Source: Micavibrio aeruginosavorus
GTDB taxonomy: Bacteria > Pseudomonadota > Alphaproteobacteria > Micavibrionales > Micavibrionaceae
Direction: 5' to 3'
Assembly (NCBI GenBank): GCA_016432265.1
Contig: CP066681.1
Location: forward strand, 1,452,342-1,516,341
Length of the DNA: 64,000 nt
The notes below the pieces were generated by a model. It saw only the letters and a list, made by a program, of their open reading frames with translations. It searched no databases and was not told the origin of the DNA. The translations under genes and the position numbers were made by a program. Within the stretch, counting starts at the first letter, position 1. Each line of letters starts with the position of its first letter. Shown here in pieces: positions 39,471-49,003 of the stretch.

Positions 39471-40292
39471 ATGAAAACGATATCGCTCGGCAATATCCGG
39501 ATTGCCAATAATCTTCCCTTTACGCTGCTGGCAGGCCCTTGCGTCCTTGAAAGTCGCGATCATGCCTTCATGATGTGTGGCGCTCTGAAAGAGTTGACGA
39601 CCAAGCTGGGCATTCCGTTCATCTACAAGACGTCTTTTGATAAGGCCAATCGCACTTCGGTCAGGGCGGAACGCGGGATGGGGCTGGATGCGGCGCTGAA
39701 GATTTTTCAGGACATTAGAAAAGAATTCGATGTGTCGGTGGTGACCGATGTTCACGCGCCGGAACAATGCGCCCCCGTAGCGGAAGCGGTTGATGTATTG
39801 CAAATTCCGGCATTCCTGTGCCGCCAGACGGATTTGCTACTGGCGGCGGGCAAGACCGGCAAGGCGATCAATGTGAAGAAGGGTCAGTTCCTGGCACCTT
39901 GGGACATGAAAAACGTTGCTGATAAAATCGCCAGCACGGGTAACGACAATATCATGTTGTGCGAACGCGGCGTGACGTTTGGCTATAACACGCTGGTCAA
40001 TGATATGCGCGCGCTGCCGATCATGGCGGAAACAGGCTACCCCGTTGTGTTCGATGCGACACATTCGGTGCAGTCACCGGGCGGGAAAGGGAATGCCACT
40101 GGCGGCGACCGCAAGATGGTTCCGCCGCTCTCAAGGGCGGCTGTTGCAATTGGCGTTGCAGCGGTCTTCATGGAAACCCATCAGGATCCGGATAATGCAC
40201 CCTCCGACGGACCGAATATGATGAAGCTGGATGAACTGGAATCTGTGCTGAGAACCTTGATGGAAATTGATAAAATTACGAAGGCTATTTAA
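39471..40292 (+). CDS. kdsA: 3-deoxy-8-phosphooctulonate synthase
   Basis: A 273-residue enzyme condensing arabinose 5-phosphate with phosphoenolpyruvate to KDO 8-phosphate for the LPS inner core. Signatures: [55 protein letters not shown] and [20 protein letters not shown]. The stop codon overlaps the first base pair of a 30-bp repeat that begins the accessory insert before eno. Confidence 0.97.
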   Translation: MKTISLGNIRIANNLPFTLLAGPCVLESRDHAFMMCGALKELTTKLGIPFIYKTSFDKANRTSVRAERGMGLDAALKIFQDIRKEFDVSVVTDVHAPEQCAPVAEAVDVLQIPAFLCRQTDLLLAAGKTGKAINVKKGQFLAPWDMKNVADKIASTGNDNIMLCERGVTFGYNTLVNDMRALPIMAETGYPVVFDATHSVQSPGGKGNATGGDRKMVPPLSRAAVAIGVAAVFMETHQDPDNAPSDGPNMMKLDELESVLRTLMEIDKITKAI

Positions 40293-40320
40293 CCGCCACG
40301 AACGCCAAGGACGCCACGGG
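40291..40320. repeat. Repeat copy A (inverted relative to copies B and C)
   Basis: The sequence CCGCCACGAACGCCAAGG followed by ACGCCACGGG begins at the kdsA stop codon. Its reverse complement matches copies B (40720-40749) and C (41697-41726) at about 26 of 30 positions. It lies immediately upstream of the GxxExxY gene start. Confidence 0.8.
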
Positions 40321-40322
40321 TT

Positions 40323-40751
40323 ATGAGCATACAGGAACCTTCTCAATATAACGATACAGTCGCGGGACGTATTCTCGATGCTGCGTTTATTGTTCATCGT
40401 GAATTGGGGCCGGGGCTTCTTGAAAGCATATACGAAATCTGTATGACTGACTTGCTGACGGATTGGGGATTTAAAGTTGAAAGACAGAAGCCATTTGTCA
40501 TCAATTTTATGAACAAAAAACTGGATAGTGGGTTTAAAGCCGACCTGGTTGTCAATAATGCTGTTATTGTCGAACTGAAAAGCGTCGAGAAACTGATACC
40601 GGTTCACGACGCACAAATTCTGACATACCTCAAATTGTCGGATATACAGTTGGGGTTGTTGCTCAATTTTAATGTGCCCTTGCTGAAACAGGGCATCAAA
40701 AGATTTGTCTTGTCTCAATCCCGTGGCGAACGTGGCGTTCGTGGCGGTTAA
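40323..40751 (+). CDS. GxxExxY-family PD-(D/E)XK nuclease-like protein
   Basis: A 142-residue protein with the family signature at residues 31-37 (GPGLLESIY, i.e. G31, E34, Y37) and a nuclease-like core GFKADLVVNNAVIVELKS carrying D...ExK. GxxExxY proteins are widespread and poorly characterised; the fold is that of PD-(D/E)XK nucleases. The C-terminal tail SQSRGERGVRGG is encoded by repeat copy B, so the repeat has been absorbed into the reading frame. Repeat copy A sits just before the start. These flanking repeats suggest acquisition of the gene as a unit between kdsA and eno. Confidence 0.85.
   Translation: MSIQEPSQYNDTVAGRILDAAFIVHRELGPGLLESIYEICMTDLLTDWGFKVERQKPFVINFMNKKLDSGFKADLVVNNAVIVELKSVEKLIPVHDAQILTYLKLSDIQLGLLLNFNVPLLKQGIKRFVLSQSRGERGVRGG
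40714..40751 (+). repeat. 38-bp direct repeat, copy B
   Basis: Thirty-eight bases identical to 41691-41728, reading CTCAATCCCGTGG at the left and GTGGCGGTTAA at the right. It contains the 30-bp core shared in inverted form with copy A. It encodes the end of the GxxExxY protein and its stop codon and forms the left boundary of the Mrr-like gene segment. Confidence 0.9.
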
Positions 40752-40768
40752 TTTTTAGGATAAAATGC

Positions 40769-41683
40769 ATGGCTGTTCCAGACTATCAATCTTTGATGCT
40801 GCCAGTTCTAAGAGTAGTAGCAAAAAAAGAAATTTCAGTTCCTGATTTAGTAGAGTTTATATCTGATAACTTGCATCTATCGGAAGAAGATAGGCAACAA
40901 AGATTGCCAAGTGGTCAGATGACAACAATTTCCAACCGCGTCCAATGGGCAGGAACTTATATGGTTAAGGCTGGTCTTCTGGAGCGTCCCGGAAGGGGAA
41001 TGTTGAAGATTACTTCTGCTGGTGTTGATGTTTTGAATGAAAATCCGGAAAGAATTGATATTAAATATCTGGAGAAATATGACAGCTTTAAGGATTTTCG
41101 CGTCAAGCAAAAAGGCAAAGATGAGGAGGTCTCCAGCGTTAAAGCGAGTAATTCAAATATACAAAGAACGCCTGAAGATATTATAGGTCAGGCATATAAT
41201 GGCTTTGAGCAGTCGACGCGCGATGATTTGTTAGAGCAAATACTCAAATCTTCCCCAAGGTTCTTTGAAAGACTGATTTTGGATGTATTCCAAGCTATGG
41301 GTTATGGTGGCCGAGGTGAAATAATTCATTTTGGCAAATCCGGTGATGGCGGAATAGATGGAATTATTAATGAAGATCCCTTGGGATTGGAGAAAATATA
41401 TCTACAAGCTAAACGCTATGCGCATGAAAATAAAATTAATATCGATCAGATACGTTCTTTTGCGGGCTCATTAGATGAGCAGGGGGCAAGAAAAGGCATA
41501 TTTGTTACAACGAGCAGCTTTGTAGCATCTGCCTATGAATATGCAAAGAGAAGCCCTAAAAGCTTAATTTTAATTGATGGGGAAGAGCTATCCAAGCTTA
41601 TGTATGAATACGATGTTGGTGTACGAGTTGTGCAAACAATTAAGCTCAAGAAGCCAGACATTGATTACTTTGAGGAATTATAA
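40769..41683 (+). CDS. mrr: Mrr-like type IV restriction endonuclease
   Basis: A 304-residue protein with an N-terminal winged-helix region (LMLPVLRVVAKKEISVPDL to MLKITSAGVDVL) and a C-terminal Mrr catalytic domain: FFERLILDVFQAMGYGG, then GDGGIDG with D197 and YLQAKRY with Q213-x-K215, the PD-(D/E)XK variant of the family. E. coli Mrr cuts DNA with certain methylated bases. The gene is clearly more A+T-rich than its neighbours, with codons such as AAA, ATA and TTA common, indicating transfer. It is bounded by perfect 38-bp direct repeats. No modification methylase is adjacent, as expected for type IV systems. Confidence 0.9.
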   Translation: MAVPDYQSLMLPVLRVVAKKEISVPDLVEFISDNLHLSEEDRQQRLPSGQMTTISNRVQWAGTYMVKAGLLERPGRGMLKITSAGVDVLNENPERIDIKYLEKYDSFKDFRVKQKGKDEEVSSVKASNSNIQRTPEDIIGQAYNGFEQSTRDDLLEQILKSSPRFFERLILDVFQAMGYGGRGEIIHFGKSGDGGIDGIINEDPLGLEKIYLQAKRYAHENKINIDQIRSFAGSLDEQGARKGIFVTTSSFVASAYEYAKRSPKSLILIDGEELSKLMYEYDVGVRVVQTIKLKKPDIDYFEEL

Positions 41684-41690
41684 CTTTGAA

Positions 41691-41728
41691 CTCAATCCCG
41701 TGGCGAACGTGGCGTTCGTGGCGGTTAA
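41691..41728 (+). repeat. 38-bp direct repeat, copy C
   Basis: Identical over 38 bases to 40714-40751. It lies 7 bases after the Mrr-like stop codon and 24 bases before the eno start. Sequence either side differs from copy B, which fixes the repeat limits. Confidence 0.9.
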
Positions 41729-43069
<1,341 letters not shown>

Positions 43070-43090
43070 GCGGGTGCTGAAGGCTCATTA

Positions 43091-43148
43091 GAAAGGGCGC
43101 AACCGTACAGTCGCGCCTTTTCCGTGAACGTTCCCTGTATGTTCACGG
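43091..43148 (+). terminator. Tandem hairpins after eno
   Basis: GAAAGGGCGC (43091-43100) pairs over ten positions with GCGCCTTTTC (43113-43122). Directly after it CCGTGAAC (43122-43129) pairs with GTTCACGG (43141-43148). The first stem ends in T-rich bases but there is no free T-run, so termination is likely yet not certain. They begin 21 bases after the eno stop. Confidence 0.5.
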
Positions 43149-43224
43149 TTAAGTGGCTGACTCTGCTGCATTTTTCTGACTTATCCCCATTGCTTTCCGG
43201 AATCAGATGTGATTCACTAGGTAT

Positions 43225-43539
43225 ATGAGGAAGCTGCTTGGGCAACGATATGTCGTGAAAGACAATTTTTTGGCAATCATTGGGATTTGTCTGTCTTTTT
43301 ATTTCACATATCACATGATTTCGGGCGAGCGCAGTTACTTCCGCCTGATGGCGCTGGAGCGCAGCGTCGAGCGCCTTGATCAGCAATATGAATCCCTGCA
43401 TAAGGAGCGTGCTGCCCTTGAAAACAAGGTAGCCATGATGCGCCCCGGCTCGATTGATCCTGACCTGCTTGAGGAAAGGGCGCGGGCGATGCTTGGCTAC
43501 CAGCATCCTGACGAACTTATCGTTATTCGGGCGCAATAG
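43225..43539 (+). CDS. ftsB: FtsB/DivIC-family septum formation protein
   Basis: A 104-residue bitopic membrane protein: a transmembrane segment at residues ~14-32 (NFLAIIGICLSFYFTYHMI), a Leu-zipper-like coiled coil (LMALERSVERLDQQYESLHKERAALENKVAMM) and a C-terminal segment with PDLLEERARAMLGY that matches the DivIC/FtsB family. It links FtsL and FtsQ in the divisome. Its place between eno and pdhA is the typical one. Confidence 0.88.
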   Translation: MRKLLGQRYVVKDNFLAIIGICLSFYFTYHMISGERSYFRLMALERSVERLDQQYESLHKERAALENKVAMMRPGSIDPDLLEERARAMLGYQHPDELIVIRAQ

Positions 43540-43663
43540 TTTAGGAAGAATTAGTTATAATGCGCCGCACAAAATCGTGCGCGGAAATCTGGTTTCATGA
43601 TCTGAAATGGTGTATGAAAGTCCCCGTATTTCTTGGATTTTCTTGAACTCCTGAAGGAGGATT

Positions 43664-44701
43664 ATGCCCGTGTCATCCATCAAGGAAGCTGGCAGCAAAA
43701 AGCCCCGGTTGAAAGCCGTTTCAAATACCAACCCGAAGCCTGATATTGACGAGATGAAGAAGCTCTATCGCGAGATGCTTCTGATCCGCCGTTTCGAGGA
43801 AAAGGCGGGCCAGCTTTACGGTATGGGCCTTATCGGCGGCTTTTGCCATTTGTATATCGGCCAGGAGGCGGTGGTGACGGGTATCCAGTCGGTGCAGGAA
43901 CCGCAGGATACAGTGATTACGGCGTACCGCGATCACGGCCATATGCTGGCCTGCGGTATGGATGCGAAAGGCGTGATGGCCGAACTGACGGGGCGCAAGG
44001 GCGGGTATTCCGGCGGTAAGGGAGGCTCGATGCATATGTTCAGCCGCGACGCCAACTTCTTTGGTGGCCATGGGATCGTAGGTGCCAGTTCGGCACTGGG
44101 TACGGGTTTGGGTTTTGCTCATAAATACAAGGGCGATGGCGGTGTAGCCGTGGCCTATATGGGTGATGGCTCCGCCAATCAGGGCCAGCTTTATGAATCG
44201 TATAATATGGCTTCTCTCTGGAAGTTGCCGGTGTTGTATGTGATTGAAAACAACGGTTACGCGATGGGCACCAGCAAGGCTCGCCATGCGGCGGGCTCAC
44301 TCTATCGCCGCGGTGAAGGTTTCGATATCCCCGGCGAACAGATTGATGGCATGGACGTATTCACCGTTCAGGCGGCGGCACGCCAGGCGCTTGATTATGT
44401 GCGCTCCGGCAACGGCCCTTATATCCTTGAAGTGATGACCTACCGCTATCGCGGCCACTCGATGTCCGACCCGGGCAAATACCGTACGAAGGAGGAGGTT
44501 GAGAAATACCGCACCGAGCGTGACCCGATTGAAGCGCTCAGGAAGATGCTGGAGGCGGAAGGTGTGAGCGAAGACGCGCTTAAGCCGATTGAAAAGGAGA
44601 TCAAGGAAATCGTCAACGAGTCCGCGCAGTTCGCGCAAGAGTCGCCTGAACCGGCTCCGGAAGAGCTGTGGACAGATATTCTAATTGAGGTCAAAGAATA
44701 A
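43664..44701 (+). CDS. pdhA: Pyruvate dehydrogenase E1 component, alpha subunit
   Basis: A 345-residue thiamine diphosphate enzyme subunit: MLLIRRFEEKAGQLYGMG, GFCHLYIGQEAV, YRDHGHMLACG, the TPP motif GDGSANQGQLYESYNMA and YRYRGHSMSDPGKYR. E1 decarboxylates pyruvate and acetylates the E2 lipoyl group. An exact TATAAT lies at 43556-43561 but without a good -35. The GGAGG ribosome binding site is part of the palindrome CTCCTGAAGGAG (43648-43659). A RidA-like gene overlaps by one base and separates it from pdhB. Confidence 0.96.
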   Translation: MPVSSIKEAGSKKPRLKAVSNTNPKPDIDEMKKLYREMLLIRRFEEKAGQLYGMGLIGGFCHLYIGQEAVVTGIQSVQEPQDTVITAYRDHGHMLACGMDAKGVMAELTGRKGGYSGGKGGSMHMFSRDANFFGGHGIVGASSALGTGLGFAHKYKGDGGVAVAYMGDGSANQGQLYESYNMASLWKLPVLYVIENNGYAMGTSKARHAAGSLYRRGEGFDIPGEQIDGMDVFTVQAAARQALDYVRSGNGPYILEVMTYRYRGHSMSDPGKYRTKEEVEKYRTERDPIEALRKMLEAEGVSEDALKPIEKEIKEIVNESAQFAQESPEPAPEELWTDILIEVKE

Positions 44702-45057
44702 TGGCCATTCAACGCATCAATACCAATCAGCGCCTGTCTCAGGTGGTTGTCCATGGCGGGTTGATTTATATCTCCGGACAGGTCGCGATTCAAAATCGCG
44801 GCAAGAGCATCGCCGATCAAACAACTGAGATTCTTGGCGCGATTGAAAAATATCTGGCTGAAACCGGCAGCGATAAAAATCACATGCTGTCGGCAACCGT
44901 CTGGCTTTCCGATATGGCAAGCTATGACGAGTTCAACAAGGTATGGGATGCCTGGGTGCCGCAAGGGCAGGCGCCTTCACGCGCCTGCGTAGAAGCCAGA
45001 CTTGTATTCCCCGATTTCAATGTTGAAGTGGCGGTCATTGCCGCCGTCAAGGAGTAG
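44701..45057 (+). CDS. RidA (YjgF/YER057c)-family protein
   Basis: A 118-residue protein with family features: [24 protein letters not shown], a central [20 protein letters not shown] and the C-terminal [18 protein letters not shown]. In RidA the Arg of the conserved [12 protein letters not shown] segment binds the substrate carboxylate, and this protein has [15 protein letters not shown], so an imine/enamine deaminase role is plausible. It is placed inside the pyruvate dehydrogenase operon, overlapping pdhA by one base and ending 2 bases before pdhB, so it is certainly co-translated. Confidence 0.9.
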   Translation: MAIQRINTNQRLSQVVVHGGLIYISGQVAIQNRGKSIADQTTEILGAIEKYLAETGSDKNHMLSATVWLSDMASYDEFNKVWDAWVPQGQAPSRACVEARLVFPDFNVEVAVIAAVKE

Positions 45058-45059
45058 AC

Positions 45060-46490
45060 ATGCCTACAGATATCCTTATGCCCGCACTTTCCCCGACGAT
45101 GACAGAGGGCAAACTGGCCCGCTGGACGAAGAAGGAGGGCGATAGCGTAAAGCCCGGTGATGTGATCGCCGAGATCGAGACCGACAAGGCGACTATGGAA
45201 GTGGAAGCCGTTGATGAAGGCAAGATCGGCAAGATCGTTATCCCGGAGGGAACCGAAGGCGTGGCCGTGAATGCCGTCATCGCCATCCTGCTGGAAGACG
45301 GTGAGGGTTCCGAGAAAATTGTAATGCCAAAATCGGTGACCGATATTCCGTGTGTGCCGCAATCGACCGATGCGCCAGCCATGGCTCATTCTGCATCAAC
45401 CGCAGCGCAAGCGCAGGGTAAGGTGATTGAAAACCGTGATATCCTGTATGCGCAGGGCGCTGTTTTGGAGCCGCAACCGTTCGATGAAGCCGCTTATATG
45501 GCGGATACCGTCACCATGACTGTGCGTGAAGCGCTGCGCGCCGGTATGTCCGAAGAGATGCGTGCTGATGAAACTGTTTACCTGATGGGTGAGGAAGTTG
45601 CCCAGTATCAGGGCGCTTACAAGGTTTCCCAAGGCATGCTGGAGGAATTCGGCGAGAAGCGCGTAATTGACACGCCGATTACTGAATATGGCTTTGCCGG
45701 TATTGCTGTGGGTTCTGCCTTCAAAGGCCTGAAGCCGATTGTCGAGTTCATGACAATGAACTTCGCGATGCAGGCGATTGACCACATCATCAACTCTGCT
45801 GCCAAAACGCTTTACATGGCTGGCGGTCAGCTGGGTTGCCCGATTGTGTTCCGTGGCCCGAATGGCGCGGCGGCTCGTGTGGGCGCGCAACACTCACAGG
45901 ATTATGCTTCCTGGTACGGTCACATTCCGGGCCTGAAAGTGGTGGCGCCATGGTCTGGCGCCGATGCCAAAGGTCTGATGAAGGCGGCGATCCGTGACCC
46001 GAACCCGGTTGTGGTTCTCGAAAACGAAATCATGTACGGCCAGAGTTTCGAAGTGCCAAAGGATGAGGATTATATCATTCCAATCGGTCGCGCGAAGATT
46101 GAACGCGAAGGTACGGATGTGACCATTGTGGCTTACTCGATCATGGTGGGTAAGGCGCTGGAAGCGGCGAAGAAACTGGAAGAGCAAGGCATTAGCGCGG
46201 AAGTGATCAACCTTCGCACCATTCGCCCGCTCGACCGCTGGACGATCGTTGAGTCGGTCAAGAAAACCAACCGTTGTGTGAGTGTTGAGGAAAGCTGGCC
46301 CTTCGCCGGTATCGGTTCCGAAATTGCGGCCCTGATCAACGAACATGCGTTTGACTATCTGGATGCGCCTGTCCGCCGTGTTTGCGCTGCCGATGTGCCG
46401 TTGCCATATGCCGCTAACCTCGAAAAGCTGGCTCTGCCGCAGGTGGATGAAATTGTGCATGTGGTGAGAGAAATTTGCTATGCCCGTTAA
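45060..46490 (+). CDS. pdhB: Pyruvate dehydrogenase E1 component, beta subunit, with N-terminal lipoyl domain
   Basis: A 476-residue protein in two parts. Residues 1-80 are a lipoyl domain with the target lysine in [17 protein letters not shown]; a linker follows; from about residue 150 the transketolase-like E1beta core shows [43 protein letters not shown] and [20 protein letters not shown] lipoylated E1beta is a hallmark of alphaproteobacterial complexes. The lipoyl-domain DNA is very similar to the start of pdhC. The last codons overlap the start of the LprI-like gene. Confidence 0.97.
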   Translation: MPTDILMPALSPTMTEGKLARWTKKEGDSVKPGDVIAEIETDKATMEVEAVDEGKIGKIVIPEGTEGVAVNAVIAILLEDGEGSEKIVMPKSVTDIPCVPQSTDAPAMAHSASTAAQAQGKVIENRDILYAQGAVLEPQPFDEAAYMADTVTMTVREALRAGMSEEMRADETVYLMGEEVAQYQGAYKVSQGMLEEFGEKRVIDTPITEYGFAGIAVGSAFKGLKPIVEFMTMNFAMQAIDHIINSAAKTLYMAGGQLGCPIVFRGPNGAAARVGAQHSQDYASWYGHIPGLKVVAPWSGADAKGLMKAAIRDPNPVVVLENEIMYGQSFEVPKDEDYIIPIGRAKIEREGTDVTIVAYSIMVGKALEAAKKLEEQGISAEVINLRTIRPLDRWTIVESVKKTNRCVSVEESWPFAGIGSEIAALINEHAFDYLDAPVRRVCAADVPLPYAANLEKLALPQVDEIVHVVREICYAR

Positions 46491-46863
46491 GCTTGCAGTT
46501 CTTGCTTTATTGTTATGCCTGTTCTCAGTCCCTCCTTCCTGGGCAGCAGAGGATTGCAAGGATCCTCAAACCCAGACGGATATGAATACTTGTTCCGCTC
46601 AGGAATACAAAAAGGCGGATGAAGAGCTTAATGCTGTCTATAAAAAGGCCTTAAAGCTGCTTGAGGGGGCTGACGCCGCTGGAATTGAGAAGTTTAAAGA
46701 AGTTCAGAGGTCATGGGTAAGGTATCGTGACCTAAATTGCGATTATGCGACGTCAGTCTATGAAGGCGGTACGATTGCGCCGCTTATTCATGCTACATGC
46801 CTGACTGAATTGACCCAGGAACGTACAAAACAAATTCCCAAACTGTTTGCTGAATGGGAATAA
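46480..46863 (+). CDS. LprI/DUF1311-family secreted protein
   Basis: A 127-residue protein with a signal peptide ([20 protein letters not shown], cleavage near AWA-AE), then [31 protein letters not shown], four cysteines, and [15 protein letters not shown], the DUF1311 pattern found in LprI-type lysozyme-inhibitor-like proteins. It is out of place between pdhB and pdhC. It overlaps pdhB by 11 bases, and the 7-bp sequence TAAGCTT occurs both at the pdhB stop (46488-46494) and at its own stop (46861-46867), as if a cassette had been inserted. Lysozyme inhibition is not shown. Confidence 0.85.
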   Translation: MPVKLAVLALLLCLFSVPPSWAAEDCKDPQTQTDMNTCSAQEYKKADEELNAVYKKALKLLEGADAAGIEKFKEVQRSWVRYRDLNCDYATSVYEGGTIAPLIHATCLTELTQERTKQIPKLFAEWE

Positions 46864-46879
46864 GCTTTAGAGGATAATT

Positions 46880-48148
46880 ATGCCCGTTAATGTACTGATG
46901 CCCGCGCTTTCCCCGACGATGACAGAAGGCACGCTCGCCCGCTGGACGAAGAAAGAAGGCGATAATGTGAAAGCCGGTGACGTGATCGCCGAGATCGAAA
47001 CCGACAAGGCGACCATGGAGGTGGAAGCCGTCGATGAGGGCAAATTGGGCAAGATCCTGATTGCCGCAGGTACGGCGGGTGTGGCTGTGAATACGCCGAT
47101 TGCTGTGATTCTTGAAGAGGGTGAAACGGCAAATGATATCGGTGCGGTGCCAAAGGTTGCCCCTGCTCCTCAGAAAGCGGCTGCGCCTGTTGCTGAAACG
47201 AAAGCGGTTGCTGCTCCTGCGGCAGCGGCTCCGGTTGCAAAAGCTGGTTCTCGCGTATTTGCGACACCGCTCGCGCGTCGTATGGCGGCACAGATGGGCA
47301 TCGACCTTTCCAAGTTGCAGGGGACAGGCCCGCATGGCCGTATTGTGAAGGCTGATCTGGCCAAGGGTGGTATGCCGAAGACTGCTGCTGCCCCGCAAGC
47401 ATCGGCGCCGCGTGCACCGTCTGCGGGAGTCGACGCCAAAAAACAGGCTGATCTGCTGGGTATGACCTACAAGGAACTGCCAAACAATAACATCCGCAAG
47501 GTTGTGGCGTCTCGTCTGCTGGAATCAAAACAAACCATTCCGCATTTCTATTTGACCGTGGAATGCCGACTGGATGATCTGATGGCGGCACGTGAGCGTA
47601 TCAATGCCGAGTCCAAGGGCGCGTTTAAGCTGTCCGTGAACGATTTCGTTGTGAAGGCTTGCGCGATGGCGCTGAAAGCTTATCCGGCGGCAAACGTGTC
47701 ATGGACTGATGAGGCAATCCTTCAGTTCGATCATGCTGACATTTCTGTGGCTGTGTCCACGCCGAACGGTCTGATTACCCCGATCGTGAAAGCGGCGGAG
47801 ACCAAGGGTCTGCGTGAAATTTCCAACGAGGTAAAAGATATGGCGGCCCGCGCCCGTGAAGGCAAGCTGAAGCCTGTTGAATTCCAGGGCGGCACGTTTT
47901 CGGTTTCCAACCTTGGCATGTTTGGCGTTAGCGAATTCTCGGCCATTATCAACCCGCCGCAAGCCTGCATTCTTGCGGTCGGGGCCGGGGAAGAAAAACC
48001 TTATGTCGAAGACGGCGTGATCAAGATCGGTACATTCATGAAATGTACGCTGTCTGTCGATCATCGTGCGGTTGACGGTTCTGTGGGCGCTGAATTCCTG
48101 CAGTTCTTCAAGCGCTATATTGAAAACCCTGTCAGCATGCTGGTGTAA
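46880..48148 (+). CDS. pdhC: Dihydrolipoamide acetyltransferase (E2 of pyruvate dehydrogenase)
   Basis: A 422-residue E2: lipoyl domain at residues 1-80 ([18 protein letters not shown]), an Ala/Pro linker, a peripheral subunit-binding domain ([21 protein letters not shown] and [13 protein letters not shown]) and the catalytic core with [45 protein letters not shown] and the active-site [16 protein letters not shown]. It moves the acetyl group to CoA. The ribosome binding site is AGAGGATAATT. Confidence 0.97.
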   Translation: MPVNVLMPALSPTMTEGTLARWTKKEGDNVKAGDVIAEIETDKATMEVEAVDEGKLGKILIAAGTAGVAVNTPIAVILEEGETANDIGAVPKVAPAPQKAAAPVAETKAVAAPAAAAPVAKAGSRVFATPLARRMAAQMGIDLSKLQGTGPHGRIVKADLAKGGMPKTAAAPQASAPRAPSAGVDAKKQADLLGMTYKELPNNNIRKVVASRLLESKQTIPHFYLTVECRLDDLMAARERINAESKGAFKLSVNDFVVKACAMALKAYPAANVSWTDEAILQFDHADISVAVSTPNGLITPIVKAAETKGLREISNEVKDMAARAREGKLKPVEFQGGTFSVSNLGMFGVSEFSAIINPPQACILAVGAGEEKPYVEDGVIKIGTFMKCTLSVDHRAVDGSVGAEFLQFFKRYIENPVSMLV

Positions 48149-48152
48149 GGCC

Positions 48153-49001
48153 ATGCGCGTGCACTGGACGGTATTTCAGGATGGGGATGCTCATGTCGAG
48201 GGGCAGATATTCGAGCCCGAGCAGCCTACAGACCAGGTTGTTCTGTTTTGCCCCGGCTATCCTGGCCTGGGGGCCCTTCATTTTGAGCAACGCCATGTGG
48301 CGACCTTGACGCAGGAAGGGTATGCCGTCGTGGTGTTGCGCCATTGCGGCACCCGGCTTGATTCTCCTCCTGCTCCGGCGATGGTGAATAATGGAGCGCG
48401 GCTGCGGCATGGCCGCGAGCATGGGCAAACCTATATTGGCGGTGCGCCATCCACCGTGGGGTATTGGTTGAATGAGCCACTGATTGCCATGAAGACCCTG
48501 GCAAACGTTTATGAGCATATTCACGTGTTCGGCAACAGTTTTGGCGCCTTGTCGTCGCTATGGTCGATGACGACAGAGGGGGTGCCGCTCGACAAGGTGC
48601 GGTGCCTGATCCTTGTGGCGGGAGCGCAAGGAGTCATCACGGATGATCCTCAAACCGATATCATGCGCATCTGGAAGACTGAATACATGACCGCGCCGCG
48701 TATTACGGACAAGGTTGCGTTTCTCTCAGTTGAAGAGGATATCAAAACGTTGCGCGAGGTTTATGAGCAATTGCCGGAACGGACGAAAAACCTGCCCAGC
48801 CATATCCAGATGAGTTATATCGTTGTTGCGCAAGATGAGATCCTGAGCCCTGGGGATGCCGAAAGGTTCAGGGCAGCGATTGGCGGGCGTGGGCAGGTGA
48901 TTATCGACGATCTCGACAAACCTTATTACGATTACAATCTGATGGCGCACGATATGCCGGATTATCCGACTGAACATTTTCTTGCTTTACTGAGGGAATA
49001 G
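48153..49001 (+). CDS. Alpha/beta hydrolase family protein
   Basis: A 282-residue soluble protein with LFCPGYPGLGALHFEQRH near the N-terminus, the nucleophile elbow VFGNSFGALSSLWS (G-N-S-F-G), a possible acid in VVAQDEILSP and a His near MAHDMPDYP. These fit an alpha/beta hydrolase; the substrate is unknown. I start at ATG 48153, four bases after the pdhC stop, because an earlier in-frame codon lies inside pdhC. It stands between pdhC and lpd and is presumably co-transcribed with the complex. Confidence 0.8.
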   Translation: MRVHWTVFQDGDAHVEGQIFEPEQPTDQVVLFCPGYPGLGALHFEQRHVATLTQEGYAVVVLRHCGTRLDSPPAPAMVNNGARLRHGREHGQTYIGGAPSTVGYWLNEPLIAMKTLANVYEHIHVFGNSFGALSSLWSMTTEGVPLDKVRCLILVAGAQGVITDDPQTDIMRIWKTEYMTAPRITDKVAFLSVEEDIKTLREVYEQLPERTKNLPSHIQMSYIVVAQDEILSPGDAERFRAAIGGRGQVIIDDLDKPYYDYNLMAHDMPDYPTEHFLALLRE

Positions 49002-49003
49002 AT

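Noticed and set aside
40291..41728. Three repeat copies considered as a CRISPR array
   Set aside because: Spacing is hundreds of bases with genes between, orientation differs and no short spacers exist.
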